DNA from: Polyangiaceae bacterium
GTDB lineage: Bacteria > Myxococcota_A > Polyangia > Polyangiales > Polyangiaceae
Direction: 5' to 3'
Length of the DNA stretch: 35,079 nt
NCBI GenBank assembly: GCA_020848455.1
Contig: JADLAB010000597.1
Location: forward strand, 1-35,079
How positions within the stretch are numbered: the stretch's first letter is position 1; every line of letters starts with the position of its first letter. The translations under genes were made by a program, and so were the position numbers. Below the pieces are notes generated by a model that did not search any database, was not told where the DNA came from, and worked only from the letters and a program-made list of their open reading frames with translations. This document shows, in pieces, positions 24,627 to 31,549 of the stretch.

Positions 24627-26108
24627 ATGTCCAACACGCAGTCTGAAGGCCAAGCTGGGTCACAGACCCTCGAGAGCACGTCGCTACTCGACGAGATCCT
24701 CTCGGAAACGAAGCTCACGCCCGGTGACGAGGGCTACCAGATCGCCAAGGCCGGTGTGCAGGCGTTCATCGCCGAGCTCATCCAGCCGAAGCGCGAAGGC
24801 GAGCGCATCGACAAGGCGCTGGTCGACGCGATGATCGCGGAGATCGACGCGAAGCTGTCGCGTCAGATCGACGAGATCCTCCACAACCCGACCTTCCAGA
24901 AGCTCGAGAGCGTCTGGCGCGGCCTCAAGTTCGTCATCGATCGCACGAACTTCCGCGAGAACATCAAGGTCGAGCTGCTCAACGTCTCGAAGGAAGATCT
25001 GCTCACGGACTTCGAGGACTCCCCCGAGATCCCGAAGAGCGGCCTCTACAAGATCGCGTACTCGGCGGAGTACGGCCAGTTCGGCGGTCGCCCCTACGGT
25101 CTCATCGTCGCCAACTACGACTTCGGGCCGGGCCCGCAGGACATGACCCTGCTCGCCAACTGCGGTGCGGTCGCCTGCATGGCGCACGCGCCGTTCATCG
25201 CGGCGGCGGGGCCGCAGTTCTTCGGGCTCGACGACTACCTCAACCTGCCGAACCTGAAGGACCTGAAGGCGATCTTCGAGGGCCCGCAGTACACGAAGTG
25301 GCAGAGCTTCCGCGAGAGCGAGGACTCGCGCTACGTCGGCCTCTGCATGCCGCGCTTCCTCTTGCGCCTGCCGTACGGCTCCAACACCGTGCCGGTCAAG
25401 GCGTTCAACTACGAGGAGCAACTGGTCGGCGAGCACCACAAGTACCTGTGGGGCAGCGCGGCCATGGCGTTCGCCACGCGCGTGGCCGACAGCTTCGCCA
25501 AGTACCGCTGGTGCCCGAACATCATCGGGCCCCAGGCCGGCGGCACGGTCGAGGACCTGCCCCTGCACCAGTACGAGGCGATGGGCGAGATCCAGACCAA
25601 GATCCCGACCGAGATCATGCTGACGGAGCGGCGCGAGTACGAGCTGTCGGAAGAGGGCTTCATCGGCCTCACCTTCCGCAAGGACTCGGACAACGCCTGC
25701 TTCTTCTCGGCCAACAGCTGCCAGAAGGCGAAGTACTTCGGGCAGAGCGAGGAAGGCCGCGAGGCGGAGCTCAACTTCCGTCTCGGCACGCAGCTGCCTT
25801 ACCTCTTCATCATCTGCCGGCTGGCGCACTACATCAAGGTGCTGCAGCGCGAGCAGATCGGCAGCTGGAAGGAGAAGAGCGACCTCGAGAGCGAGCTCAA
25901 CAAGTGGATCAGCCAGTACGTGGCCGACCAGGACGTCGTCTCGCCCGCGATCAAGAGCCGTCGCCCGCTCCGCAAGGCCGCCATCACGGTCCAGGACGTG
26001 CCGGGCAACGCCGGCTGGTACAAGGTCGACATGAAGGTGCGCCCGCACTTCAAGTACATGGGCGCCTTCTTCACGCTCGGCCTCGTCGGCAAGCTCGACA
26101 AGCAGTGA
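24627..26108 (+). CDS. tssC: TssC, T6SS sheath large subunit
   Basis: TssC (VipB) is the large sheath protein and carries the ClpV-recognition helix near its N-terminus; STSLLDEILSETKL (residues 17-30) fits that element. The 493-aa product shows the family blocks NPTFQKLESVWRGLKFV, IVANYDFG, GPQFFGLDDY, RFLLRLPYG and NIIGPQAGGTVEDLP. Length is typical. GGGGAGTGA precedes the ATG. The gene ends the T6SS operon; two GNRA-loop hairpins and a T-rich stretch follow the stop. Confidence 0.98.
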   Translation: MSNTQSEGQAGSQTLESTSLLDEILSETKLTPGDEGYQIAKAGVQAFIAELIQPKREGERIDKALVDAMIAEIDAKLSRQIDEILHNPTFQKLESVWRGLKFVIDRTNFRENIKVELLNVSKEDLLTDFEDSPEIPKSGLYKIAYSAEYGQFGGRPYGLIVANYDFGPGPQDMTLLANCGAVACMAHAPFIAAAGPQFFGLDDYLNLPNLKDLKAIFEGPQYTKWQSFRESEDSRYVGLCMPRFLLRLPYGSNTVPVKAFNYEEQLVGEHHKYLWGSAAMAFATRVADSFAKYRWCPNIIGPQAGGTVEDLPLHQYEAMGEIQTKIPTEIMLTERREYELSEEGFIGLTFRKDSDNACFFSANSCQKAKYFGQSEEGREAELNFRLGTQLPYLFIICRLAHYIKVLQREQIGSWKEKSDLESELNKWISQYVADQDVVSPAIKSRRPLRKAAITVQDVPGNAGWYKVDMKVRPHFKYMGAFFTLGLVGKLDKQ

Positions 26109-26124
26109 GCGAGCCATGAGCTAG

Positions 26125-26194
26125 CGGCGGGGCGACCCGCCGAGGCTCTCACCCGGCCGGCGCAGCGCAAGCTGTCGCCGGCCGCGGTGTTTTG
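26125..26194 (+). terminator. Intrinsic terminator after tssC, with two GNRA-loop hairpins
   Basis: First hairpin: CGGCGGG-GCGA-CCCGCCG (26125-26142). Second: CGGCCGGCG (26154-26162) plus CAGC (26163-26166), loop GCAA, GCTG (26171-26174), one bulged T and CGCCGGCCG (26176-26184), a 13-bp stem. TGTTTTG follows at 26188-26194. Stem strength, tetraloop and T-rich tail make this a good rho-independent terminator for the operon. Confidence 0.75.
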
Positions 26195-26196
26195 TG

Positions 26197-26303
26197 GTGG
26201 TCAGTCGTCAGGCGTCAGTTGTCAGGCAGACGAGAGGGCCCTGCCCCGGCACGCTCCTGCTCGGAGCGGCCCACAGGGCCGGCGGACTGACGACTGACGA
26301 CTG
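26197..26303. repeat. Heptamer arrays (GTYGTCA) in inverted arrangement between convergent genes
   Basis: Left arm units GTGGTCA, GTCGTCA, GGCGTCA, GTTGTCA (26197-26224); right arm TGACGAC, TGACGAC and flanks (26285-26303). The arms match at 17 of 19 positions (26202-26220 with 26285-26303), with about 64 nt between them. The region separates tssC from the convergent fused sheath gene. The unit is of the same family as that in the 31420-31542 repeat. Confidence 0.8.
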
Positions 26304-26321
26304 CGCGGCGCTGCGCCGCGC
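26303..26321 (-). terminator. Hairpin at the end of the tssBC-fusion gene
   Basis: GCGCGGCG-CTG-CGCCGCGC, a perfect 8-bp stem with a 3-nt loop, touches the TAG stop (26321-26323, minus strand). No T-run follows on the minus strand, so termination is uncertain. Confidence 0.4.
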
Positions 26322-28342
26322 TAACCGCCGAGCGGGACGTCGAGCGACAGCTCCTCGAGGGCGACGCCGAGGAAGCGGCGCGGGCGCACGTGGACGCCGA
26401 CGACCGGCGCCGTCCCCTCGCCGTGCACCTGGATCGAGACCTCGGGGCCGGAGGGAGGTGCGACCTCGAACAGCTCCGTGAGCGCGGCCTCCATCACCTG
26501 CTTCACCTCGCCGGGGTCGCTCTCGGGCGGGATCTTGCCGGCGAGGGCGAACAGGAACTGCGCCAGGCGCGCGACGAAGAGCTGGTCGTTGAGGCCGATG
26601 CGCGGCAGCCGCACCTCGGGCTCGGTCGAGGCGCCCTCGTAGGTGCGCTTGGGCGGCGTCACGTAGGCCGTGGGGGCCGAGAGCACGTGCGCCGTGTCCG
26701 TGTTCGGCAGGCAGGCGAGCACGAGCACCCCGAAGCGCCCGAGCGCGCTCTGCGACTCGACCGAGACGAGCGCCTCGGTCGGGATGGCGACCTTCTCGTT
26801 GCCCTCGTAGGCGAGCACGATCTCGCGGACGGGCAGGTCGTCGAGTGCGCCGCCCGTGCGCGCGCCGACGATGCGGCAGGGCCAGCTCGTCTTCTTGAAG
26901 CTCTGCACCACGAGCGCCGCGACGGCCCAGCTCGCGTTGAGCCACACGTAGGCCGAGGCGTCGTTCGGCGCCTCCTCGATGACCAGCTGGCGCATGCGCG
27001 AGGACTGCTTGTCGAAGGGCGCGCGGCCGAGGAAGCGGTTCGCCGCGAGACACACCCAGCGCGCGGGCAGCTTCTCGACGACGGCGCGGTACGGGGCGCG
27101 CTCCTTGGCTTCGTAGAGGGACGCCTTGTTGTCCAGCCGCTCGACGCCCTCCCAGTCCTCGAGGCCGAAGATGCGGGGCGCGGCGTTGAGCACGACCGGC
27201 ATCGTGTGGGCCTCGGCGCACGCGGCGATCTCGCGCAGCCGGCCGAGCGAGGCGGCGCTGTCGTCGATGGCGAGGTCGACGACGGCGAAGGACACGGGCG
27301 GCTCGCTCGCGGCGTTGGCGCGCACGCCGCGCTCGAGCGCCGCGACCGTCTCGTCGGGACGCGCGCACAAGAGCTCGAGGCGCACGCCCTGCTGCCCGCC
27401 GATCGTGCGGGCGCAGAGGAACTGCAGCCCGCGCCACGCCTCCTCGAGGCGCCGCACCTCGGGGTGCTGGAGGATCGCGCCGAGCTGCAGGCCGATGGCC
27501 TTCTCGATGCGGCGGATGCCCTCGTCGGGTCGCGCCCCCGGGGCGCTCGTCTTGCCGGCGCGCGCGATGGCGGCGATGAAGGCGTCGAAGCGGCCCTTCT
27601 GGGCCTTGGGGGCCGCGACCGGGGCAGGGGCCTCGACCGGGCCGCCGGCCACGCTCGTGGCGTCGGCCGGGGTGCCGGTGTCGACCATGTCGAGCAGGCG
27701 CGAGACGTCCACCTCCTGGGCCGCGGGCGCGGGCGCGGGTGCGGGCGCGGGCGCGCCAGCGGGGCGCGCGAGCTCGACCCCGCCGAGCACGTGGCGCACG
27801 AAGGGCGCGCCGAGCCACAGGCGGTTGAGCTCGTTCGTGGCCTGCTCCACGCTCGTGGTGCCGTCGCGCAGGCGCTCGAGCACGAGCTTGCCGTCGACGA
27901 GCGAGCGCAAGAGCGGCACCTCGTCGCACAGGCCGTCGGGCCGGAAGCTCTTCATGCTGCCGGGCGCGAGCTCGATCTTCACCTTGCGTCCCTCGGCCAG
28001 CACGCTCTCGACCTCGATGGCGATGCGCGGGCGCAGGCGCTTGAACACCTCGTCGAACTCGGTGACGTCGATGCGCAGGGCCTGCGCGGGTGCGCTCGCG
28101 CCGGCGTTGTACTCGCCCCGCGGCAAGAGGTCGGCGACCACGAGCACGCGCAGCGGCATGAGCGGCCCGCGCTCGGCGCCGTCGTCGTCGCGCCGCGCGC
28201 TGACCGACACGCCCTTGTCCCCGGCCCTCTCGCTGCCCTTCTCGCCAGGTTTGCCGCTCGCCGCTTGCTGCGACCGGCTCCCCATGCCGAACGAGATACC
28301 CCCGAGATCGAAGCCCTTCTTGTCGTCGTCGCCCTGGCTCAC
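26321..28342 (-). CDS. Fused TssB-TssC-like sheath protein (673 aa)
   Basis: One open frame joins both sheath subunits. Residues about 1-60 are polar and disordered-looking. Residues 61-185 resemble TssB: MPLRVLVVADLLPRGEY matches the LPLKMLFMGDF block, and IDVTEFDEVFKRLRP matches IDKDNFNKVMGEQ. Residues 190-250 are a Pro/Ala linker containing SRLLDMVDT, similar to the LLDEIL helix of TssC. Residues 251-673 resemble TssC: HPEVRRLEEAWRGLQFL, PRIFGLEDW, NRFLGRAPF and RIVGARTGGALDDLP. The TssC-like half is shorter than canonical TssC. I choose GTG 28342, which has TATGCT 8 nt upstream; ATG 28285 (654 aa) is the alternative. It converges on tssC and diverges from hom. It may be a specialised sheath, cap or anchor element; its role is unknown. 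Confidence 0.88.
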   Translation of the reverse strand: MSQGDDDKKGFDLGGISFGMGSRSQQAASGKPGEKGSERAGDKGVSVSARRDDDGAERGPLMPLRVLVVADLLPRGEYNAGASAPAQALRIDVTEFDEVFKRLRPRIAIEVESVLAEGRKVKIELAPGSMKSFRPDGLCDEVPLLRSLVDGKLVLERLRDGTTSVEQATNELNRLWLGAPFVRHVLGGVELARPAGAPAPAPAPAPAAQEVDVSRLLDMVDTGTPADATSVAGGPVEAPAPVAAPKAQKGRFDAFIAAIARAGKTSAPGARPDEGIRRIEKAIGLQLGAILQHPEVRRLEEAWRGLQFLCARTIGGQQGVRLELLCARPDETVAALERGVRANAASEPPVSFAVVDLAIDDSAASLGRLREIAACAEAHTMPVVLNAAPRIFGLEDWEGVERLDNKASLYEAKERAPYRAVVEKLPARWVCLAANRFLGRAPFDKQSSRMRQLVIEEAPNDASAYVWLNASWAVAALVVQSFKKTSWPCRIVGARTGGALDDLPVREIVLAYEGNEKVAIPTEALVSVESQSALGRFGVLVLACLPNTDTAHVLSAPTAYVTPPKRTYEGASTEPEVRLPRIGLNDQLFVARLAQFLFALAGKIPPESDPGEVKQVMEAALTELFEVAPPSGPEVSIQVHGEGTAPVVGVHVRPRRFLGVALEELSLDVPLGG

Positions 28343-28350
28343 GGTACGGA

Positions 28351-28378
28351 AGCATAGGCGGCGCTCGGGCTGCCGCAA
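28351..28378 (-). promoter_or_regulatory. Candidate promoter TTGCGG-N16-TATGCT for the sheath-fusion gene
   Basis: On the minus strand TTGCGG (28378-28373), a 16-nt spacer and TATGCT (28356-28351) lie 8 nt before the GTG at 28342. This supports the GTG start and a leaderless or nearly leaderless mRNA. No Shine-Dalgarno is visible before this GTG. Confidence 0.42.
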
Positions 28379-28395
28379 AGCCCCGCGTGGCCCCG

Positions 28396-28409
28396 GCTCG
28401 GGCCCGAGC
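28396..28409. other. 14-bp palindrome between the divergent fusion and hom genes
   Basis: GCTCGGGCCCGAGC is a perfect palindrome in the 123-bp divergent intergenic region, just upstream of the candidate promoter of the fusion gene. It could be an operator, or chance in GC-rich DNA. Confidence 0.3.
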
Positions 28410-28465
28410 GCGCCCGGCCTCGCGCCCTTTCCCCTCGGACGCGGCCGTGACAGCCTCGCCGGCCC

Positions 28466-29788
28466 ATGGAGCAGGCTTCGCAGGAACGTGGTGAGGGGGC
28501 GCGTCGGGTGCGCATCGGGATGCTCGGCTGCGGCACGGTCGGGGCGGCCGTGCTGGGCCTCCTGGCCGAGCACCACGAGCGCCTCGACCGGCGCGTGGGC
28601 GCCACCCTCGAGGTCGCGAAGGTGGCGGTGCGCGACGCCGCCCGCGCGCGCCCGGTCGGCCCCGAGCTCCTCACCACCTCGGTCGACGAGGTGCTCGCGG
28701 ACCCGACCATCGACGTCGTGGTCGAGCTCATCGGCGGCGCGGCGGCGCTCGCGTGGGTCGAGCGCGCGCTCGAGGCGGGCAAGAGCGTCGTCACGGCCAA
28801 TAAACTCCTGCTCGCGCGCCACGGCGGCCGGCTCGTCGAGCTCGCCTCGCGACACGGCGTCGATCTCGCGTTCGAGGGCGCGGTCGGCGGCGGCATCCCC
28901 ATCGTGCGCACCCTGCGCGAGGCCTTCGCGAGCGACCACGTGACCTCGCTGACGGGCATCCTCAACGGCACGAGCAACTTCGTCCTGTCGAAGATGCTCG
29001 ACGACGGCGCGAGCTTCGAGGCGGCGCTCGCCGAGGCGCAGGCGCTCGGCTACGCCGAGGCCGACCCCACGCTCGACGTCGGCGGGCACGACGCCGCGCA
29101 GAAGCTCGAGGTGCTCGCGATGCTGGCCTTCGGCGCGCGTCCCGGCACCGGCTGCTCCCTCGTCGAGGGCATCACGGCGATCGAGCCCGTCGATCATCGC
29201 TTCGCGGCGCGCTTCGGCTACCGCATCAAGCACCTCGTCATCGGCCGCGACCACGGCGACGTCATCGAGCTGCGCGCGCACCCGACCCTCATCCCCGAGC
29301 GCAGCGTGCTCGCCAACGTGTCGGGTGTGCTCAACGCCGTGCTCCTCGAGGGGCGGGCGCTCGGACCGTGCCTCGTCTACGGCCGGGGCGCCGGCGGGGC
29401 GCCCACGGCGGTCAGCGTGGTGGCCGACCTCATCGACGTGTGTCGCTCGGTCGCCGCCGGCGTGCGGGGCCTCGGGACGCGCGGCATCGGTCTGCGCGAG
29501 CGCCGGGTGGCGGCGAGCGCGGCGAGCGAGTCGCGCTACTACGTGCGTTTCCGCGTCGCGGACCGGCCGGGCGTCATGGCGCGCCTGGCGGGGGCGCTCG
29601 GCAGCCACGAGGTGTCGATCGAGCAGATGGTGCAGGACGGCGAGCCCGTGCGGCCCGGCGCGGCCGCCACGGTGGTCATGCTCACCCATCGCGCGCGCGA
29701 GGCACAGGTGCAGGCGGCGCTCGCCGAGCTGCGGCCCGAGGGGTTTCTGATCGAGCCGCCGCGCGTGCTACGTATCGAGCAGGTATGA
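28466..29788 (+). CDS. hom: Homoserine dehydrogenase
   Basis: Catalyses the NAD(P)H-dependent reduction of aspartate semialdehyde to homoserine in the Thr/Met branch of the aspartate pathway. The 440-aa product has the nucleotide-binding GCGTVG motif (21-26), the TANKLLL segment, GGGIPIVRTL, LNGTSNFVLSKM and DPTLDVGGHDAAQKL with the catalytic Asp/Lys region. A C-terminal ACT domain (about 353-430, SRYYVRFRVADRPGVMARL) probably gives allosteric control by threonine. Length is that of the stand-alone bacterial enzyme; no aspartokinase is fused. The stop overlaps murI by ATGA. It is a housekeeping gene marking the right border of the T6SS island. Confidence 0.97.
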   Translation: MEQASQERGEGARRVRIGMLGCGTVGAAVLGLLAEHHERLDRRVGATLEVAKVAVRDAARARPVGPELLTTSVDEVLADPTIDVVVELIGGAAALAWVERALEAGKSVVTANKLLLARHGGRLVELASRHGVDLAFEGAVGGGIPIVRTLREAFASDHVTSLTGILNGTSNFVLSKMLDDGASFEAALAEAQALGYAEADPTLDVGGHDAAQKLEVLAMLAFGARPGTGCSLVEGITAIEPVDHRFAARFGYRIKHLVIGRDHGDVIELRAHPTLIPERSVLANVSGVLNAVLLEGRALGPCLVYGRGAGGAPTAVSVVADLIDVCRSVAAGVRGLGTRGIGLRERRVAASAASESRYYVRFRVADRPGVMARLAGALGSHEVSIEQMVQDGEPVRPGAAATVVMLTHRAREAQVQAALAELRPEGFLIEPPRVLRIEQV

Positions 29789-30663
29789 CGCGCGGCCCCA
29801 CGGAGCACGGTGCCAGGACGGCGCCGCTCGGTGTCTTCGACTCCGGGCTCGGCGGCCTCACGGTGGTGCGGGCGCTGCGGGCGCGGCTGCCGGCCGAGAG
29901 CATCGTCTACCTCGGCGACACGGCGCGCGTGCCCTACGGGTCGCGCTCGGCCGCCACCGTGCGCCGCTACGCCGTGGGCTGCGCCAGGCTGCTCGCGCGC
30001 CGCGGGGTGAAGGCCATCGTGGTCGCGTGCAACACCGTGAGCGCCGTGGCGCTCGAGACGCTGCGTGCCGAGCTCGATCTGCCGGTGAGCGGAGTCATCC
30101 TGCCGGGCGCCCGTGCGGCGGTGGCGGCCGCGCGCGGACGCAAGGTGTGCGTGCTCGGCACCGTCGGCACGGTGGCGTCGGGCGCGTACACGCGCGCCGT
30201 GGCCGCGCTGTCGAGCCGCACCGAGGTGATGGGCATCGCGACGCCGCTGCTCGTCGGCCTCGCCGAGGAGGGGTGGACCGAGGGCGAGGTGCCGCGCCTC
30301 GTCGTGCGCCGCTACCTCGAGCCGCTCGGACGCGACCGCGGGGCCGATGCGGCGCCGGGCGCGTCGGCTGCGAGCGCGCGCGTCGGCTGCGTCGTGCTCG
30401 GCTGCACGCATTTCCCGCTGTTCCGCTCGTTCATCGAGGAGGAGGCGGCGCGCGCGCTCGGCGAGCCGGTGCCGGTCGTCGACAGCGCGACGGCCGCCGC
30501 CGAGGACGTGGCGGACTTCCTCGCGTCCCGCGAGCTCGCGGCGCCGGGCACGGCGCCGGGCAAGCTCGAGCTATGCGTCACGGACGTGCCGGTCGCCTTC
30601 GAGAGAGTGGCGCGCAGCTTCCTCGGCGAGGCCGTGGCCACGGTCGAGCAGGTCGATCTCTAG
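29785..30663 (+). CDS. murI: Glutamate racemase
   Basis: Converts L-glutamate to D-glutamate for peptidoglycan. The 292-aa product has the FDSGLGGLTV signature (16-25), YLGDTARVPYG, and the two catalytic cysteines in ACNTVSA (C82) and GCTHFPL (C207). An Ala/Gly-rich insertion (about 186-199) precedes the second motif and is probably a surface loop. The ATG at 29785 overlaps the hom stop, indicating co-translation. The first 12 residues are a non-conserved extension. Confidence 0.97.
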   Translation: MTRGPTEHGARTAPLGVFDSGLGGLTVVRALRARLPAESIVYLGDTARVPYGSRSAATVRRYAVGCARLLARRGVKAIVVACNTVSAVALETLRAELDLPVSGVILPGARAAVAAARGRKVCVLGTVGTVASGAYTRAVAALSSRTEVMGIATPLLVGLAEEGWTEGEVPRLVVRRYLEPLGRDRGADAAPGASAASARVGCVVLGCTHFPLFRSFIEEEAARALGEPVPVVDSATAAAEDVADFLASRELAAPGTAPGKLELCVTDVPVAFERVARSFLGEAVATVEQVDL

Positions 30664-30713
30664 GCGTGGAGGCCGTCGCGTCCGGGCCGCGAGCTTGACG
30701 GCCGCGTGACCGG

Positions 30714-31418
30714 GTGCTTCGCTCGTCCCTAGTGGCGCATCGTGGTGGACTCGTGCTGGCAGCGGCGCTCGCCGGGGGCGGCGTCGGCTGCGAGATCGTC
30801 GTGTCCACGCAGCGCCCGCCCGCGCCGGTCGCGCAGCACCACGGCTTGCCCCCGGGCGCCGGCCCGAGCACCGCGCCGTCGGCGAGCACGCCGGCGCCGC
30901 TCGCCGTGCCCGCGCCGACCGGTACCCAGCTCCTCGCGCCGGTGCCGACGGCCACGGGGGCGCTGTTCGAGCCGCCGCCGCCGCCTTCGGGCCGCCCGGA
31001 GCTCCTGCCCGCCGGGTTGCCCCTCGGGCGTCCGCCAGCGTTCGCGCCCGAGGCGGCGGCCGGGTACTGGCTGTGGCAGGGCCCACGCGGCAGCTGGATG
31101 CTGCGGACCACGACCGGGGGCGAGAGCCATGCCTTCAGCGGCAGCGTCGCGGGCACGAGCGGCGCCATCGGCGACGTAGGCCCCACGAGCGCGGCGCTCG
31201 CCGAGCGCATCCGCAGGACCGACGCGGGCTGGGAGTTCTCGTTCCACACGGCGGGTCACGCCGATGGCTTCACCTTCTCGGTGCAGGGTGGCGGGTGCGT
31301 GCGTCTCGATCTGCGGCTCGATGGCGCGCCGGCCGTGCACCACGTGTTCGTCGGCTCGGCGCAGCTCCAGCCGAGGAGCGCGCACTTCATCGTGTGCCCG
31401 CGGGGTCAGGTGCCGTAG
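30714..31418 (+). CDS. Proline-rich lipoprotein of unknown function (234 aa)
   Basis: The GTG at 30714 gives MLRSSLVAHRGGLVLAAALAGGGVGC, a lipoprotein signal with the lipidated Cys26 (lipobox GVGC, slightly atypical). Residues about 35-115 are a Pro/Ala/Thr-rich stalk that may span the cell wall. Residues about 116-234 form a beta-rich domain (YWLWQGPRGSWMLRTTTGG, WEFSFHTAGHADGFTFSVQGGGC) with two Cys. I do not recognise the family. It follows murI by 50 bp on the same strand and may be co-transcribed. Its end faces the perfect inverted repeat at 31420. Confidence 0.72.
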   Translation: MLRSSLVAHRGGLVLAAALAGGGVGCEIVVSTQRPPAPVAQHHGLPPGAGPSTAPSASTPAPLAVPAPTGTQLLAPVPTATGALFEPPPPPSGRPELLPAGLPLGRPPAFAPEAAAGYWLWQGPRGSWMLRTTTGGESHAFSGSVAGTSGAIGDVGPTSAALAERIRRTDAGWEFSFHTAGHADGFTFSVQGGGCVRLDLRLDGAPAVHHVFVGSAQLQPRSAHFIVCPRGQVP

Positions 31419-31419
31419 G

Positions 31420-31542
31420 AGTTGTCAGTTATCAGTTGTCAGTTATCAGTCAGAAGGCAGAGGTTGGATTCGGCCGCTGGCCGCTCCGGGGCTGAGGACG
31501 ACTGACGACTGACTGATAACTGACAACTGATAACTGACAACT
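31420..31542. repeat. Perfect 34-bp inverted repeat made of GTTRTCA heptamers
   Basis: The left arm 31420-31453 is A followed by GTTGTCA, GTTATCA, GTTGTCA, GTTATCA, GTCAG. The right arm 31509-31542 is its exact reverse complement. A 55-nt unique spacer separates the arms, and a further TGACGAC unit lies at 31503-31509. It fills the 131-bp gap between a plus-strand lipoprotein gene and the convergent phosphohexomutase gene. As RNA either strand would fold into a very stable hairpin, so a bidirectional transcript boundary is likely. The arms are strikingly AT-rich for this genome. It starts 2 bp after the lipoprotein stop. Confidence 0.92.
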
Positions 31543-31549
31543 GACAGCC

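Noticed and set aside
24129-28342. The sheath fusion as a mis-assembled copy of tssB-tssC
   Set aside because: Its sequence is strongly diverged from both canonical genes throughout, it has its own linker and lies on the opposite strand.
28343-29689. N-terminal extension of the sheath fusion to over 1100 aa
   Set aside because: The extension is antisense to hom and has no sheath-like sequence; GTG 28342 with a promoter-like element is a better start.
31420-31542. CRISPR array or transposon ends at the GTTRTCA repeats
   Set aside because: Units of 7 nt without spacers are not CRISPR repeats; there is no transposase frame between the arms and the 55-nt interior is too short for an element.
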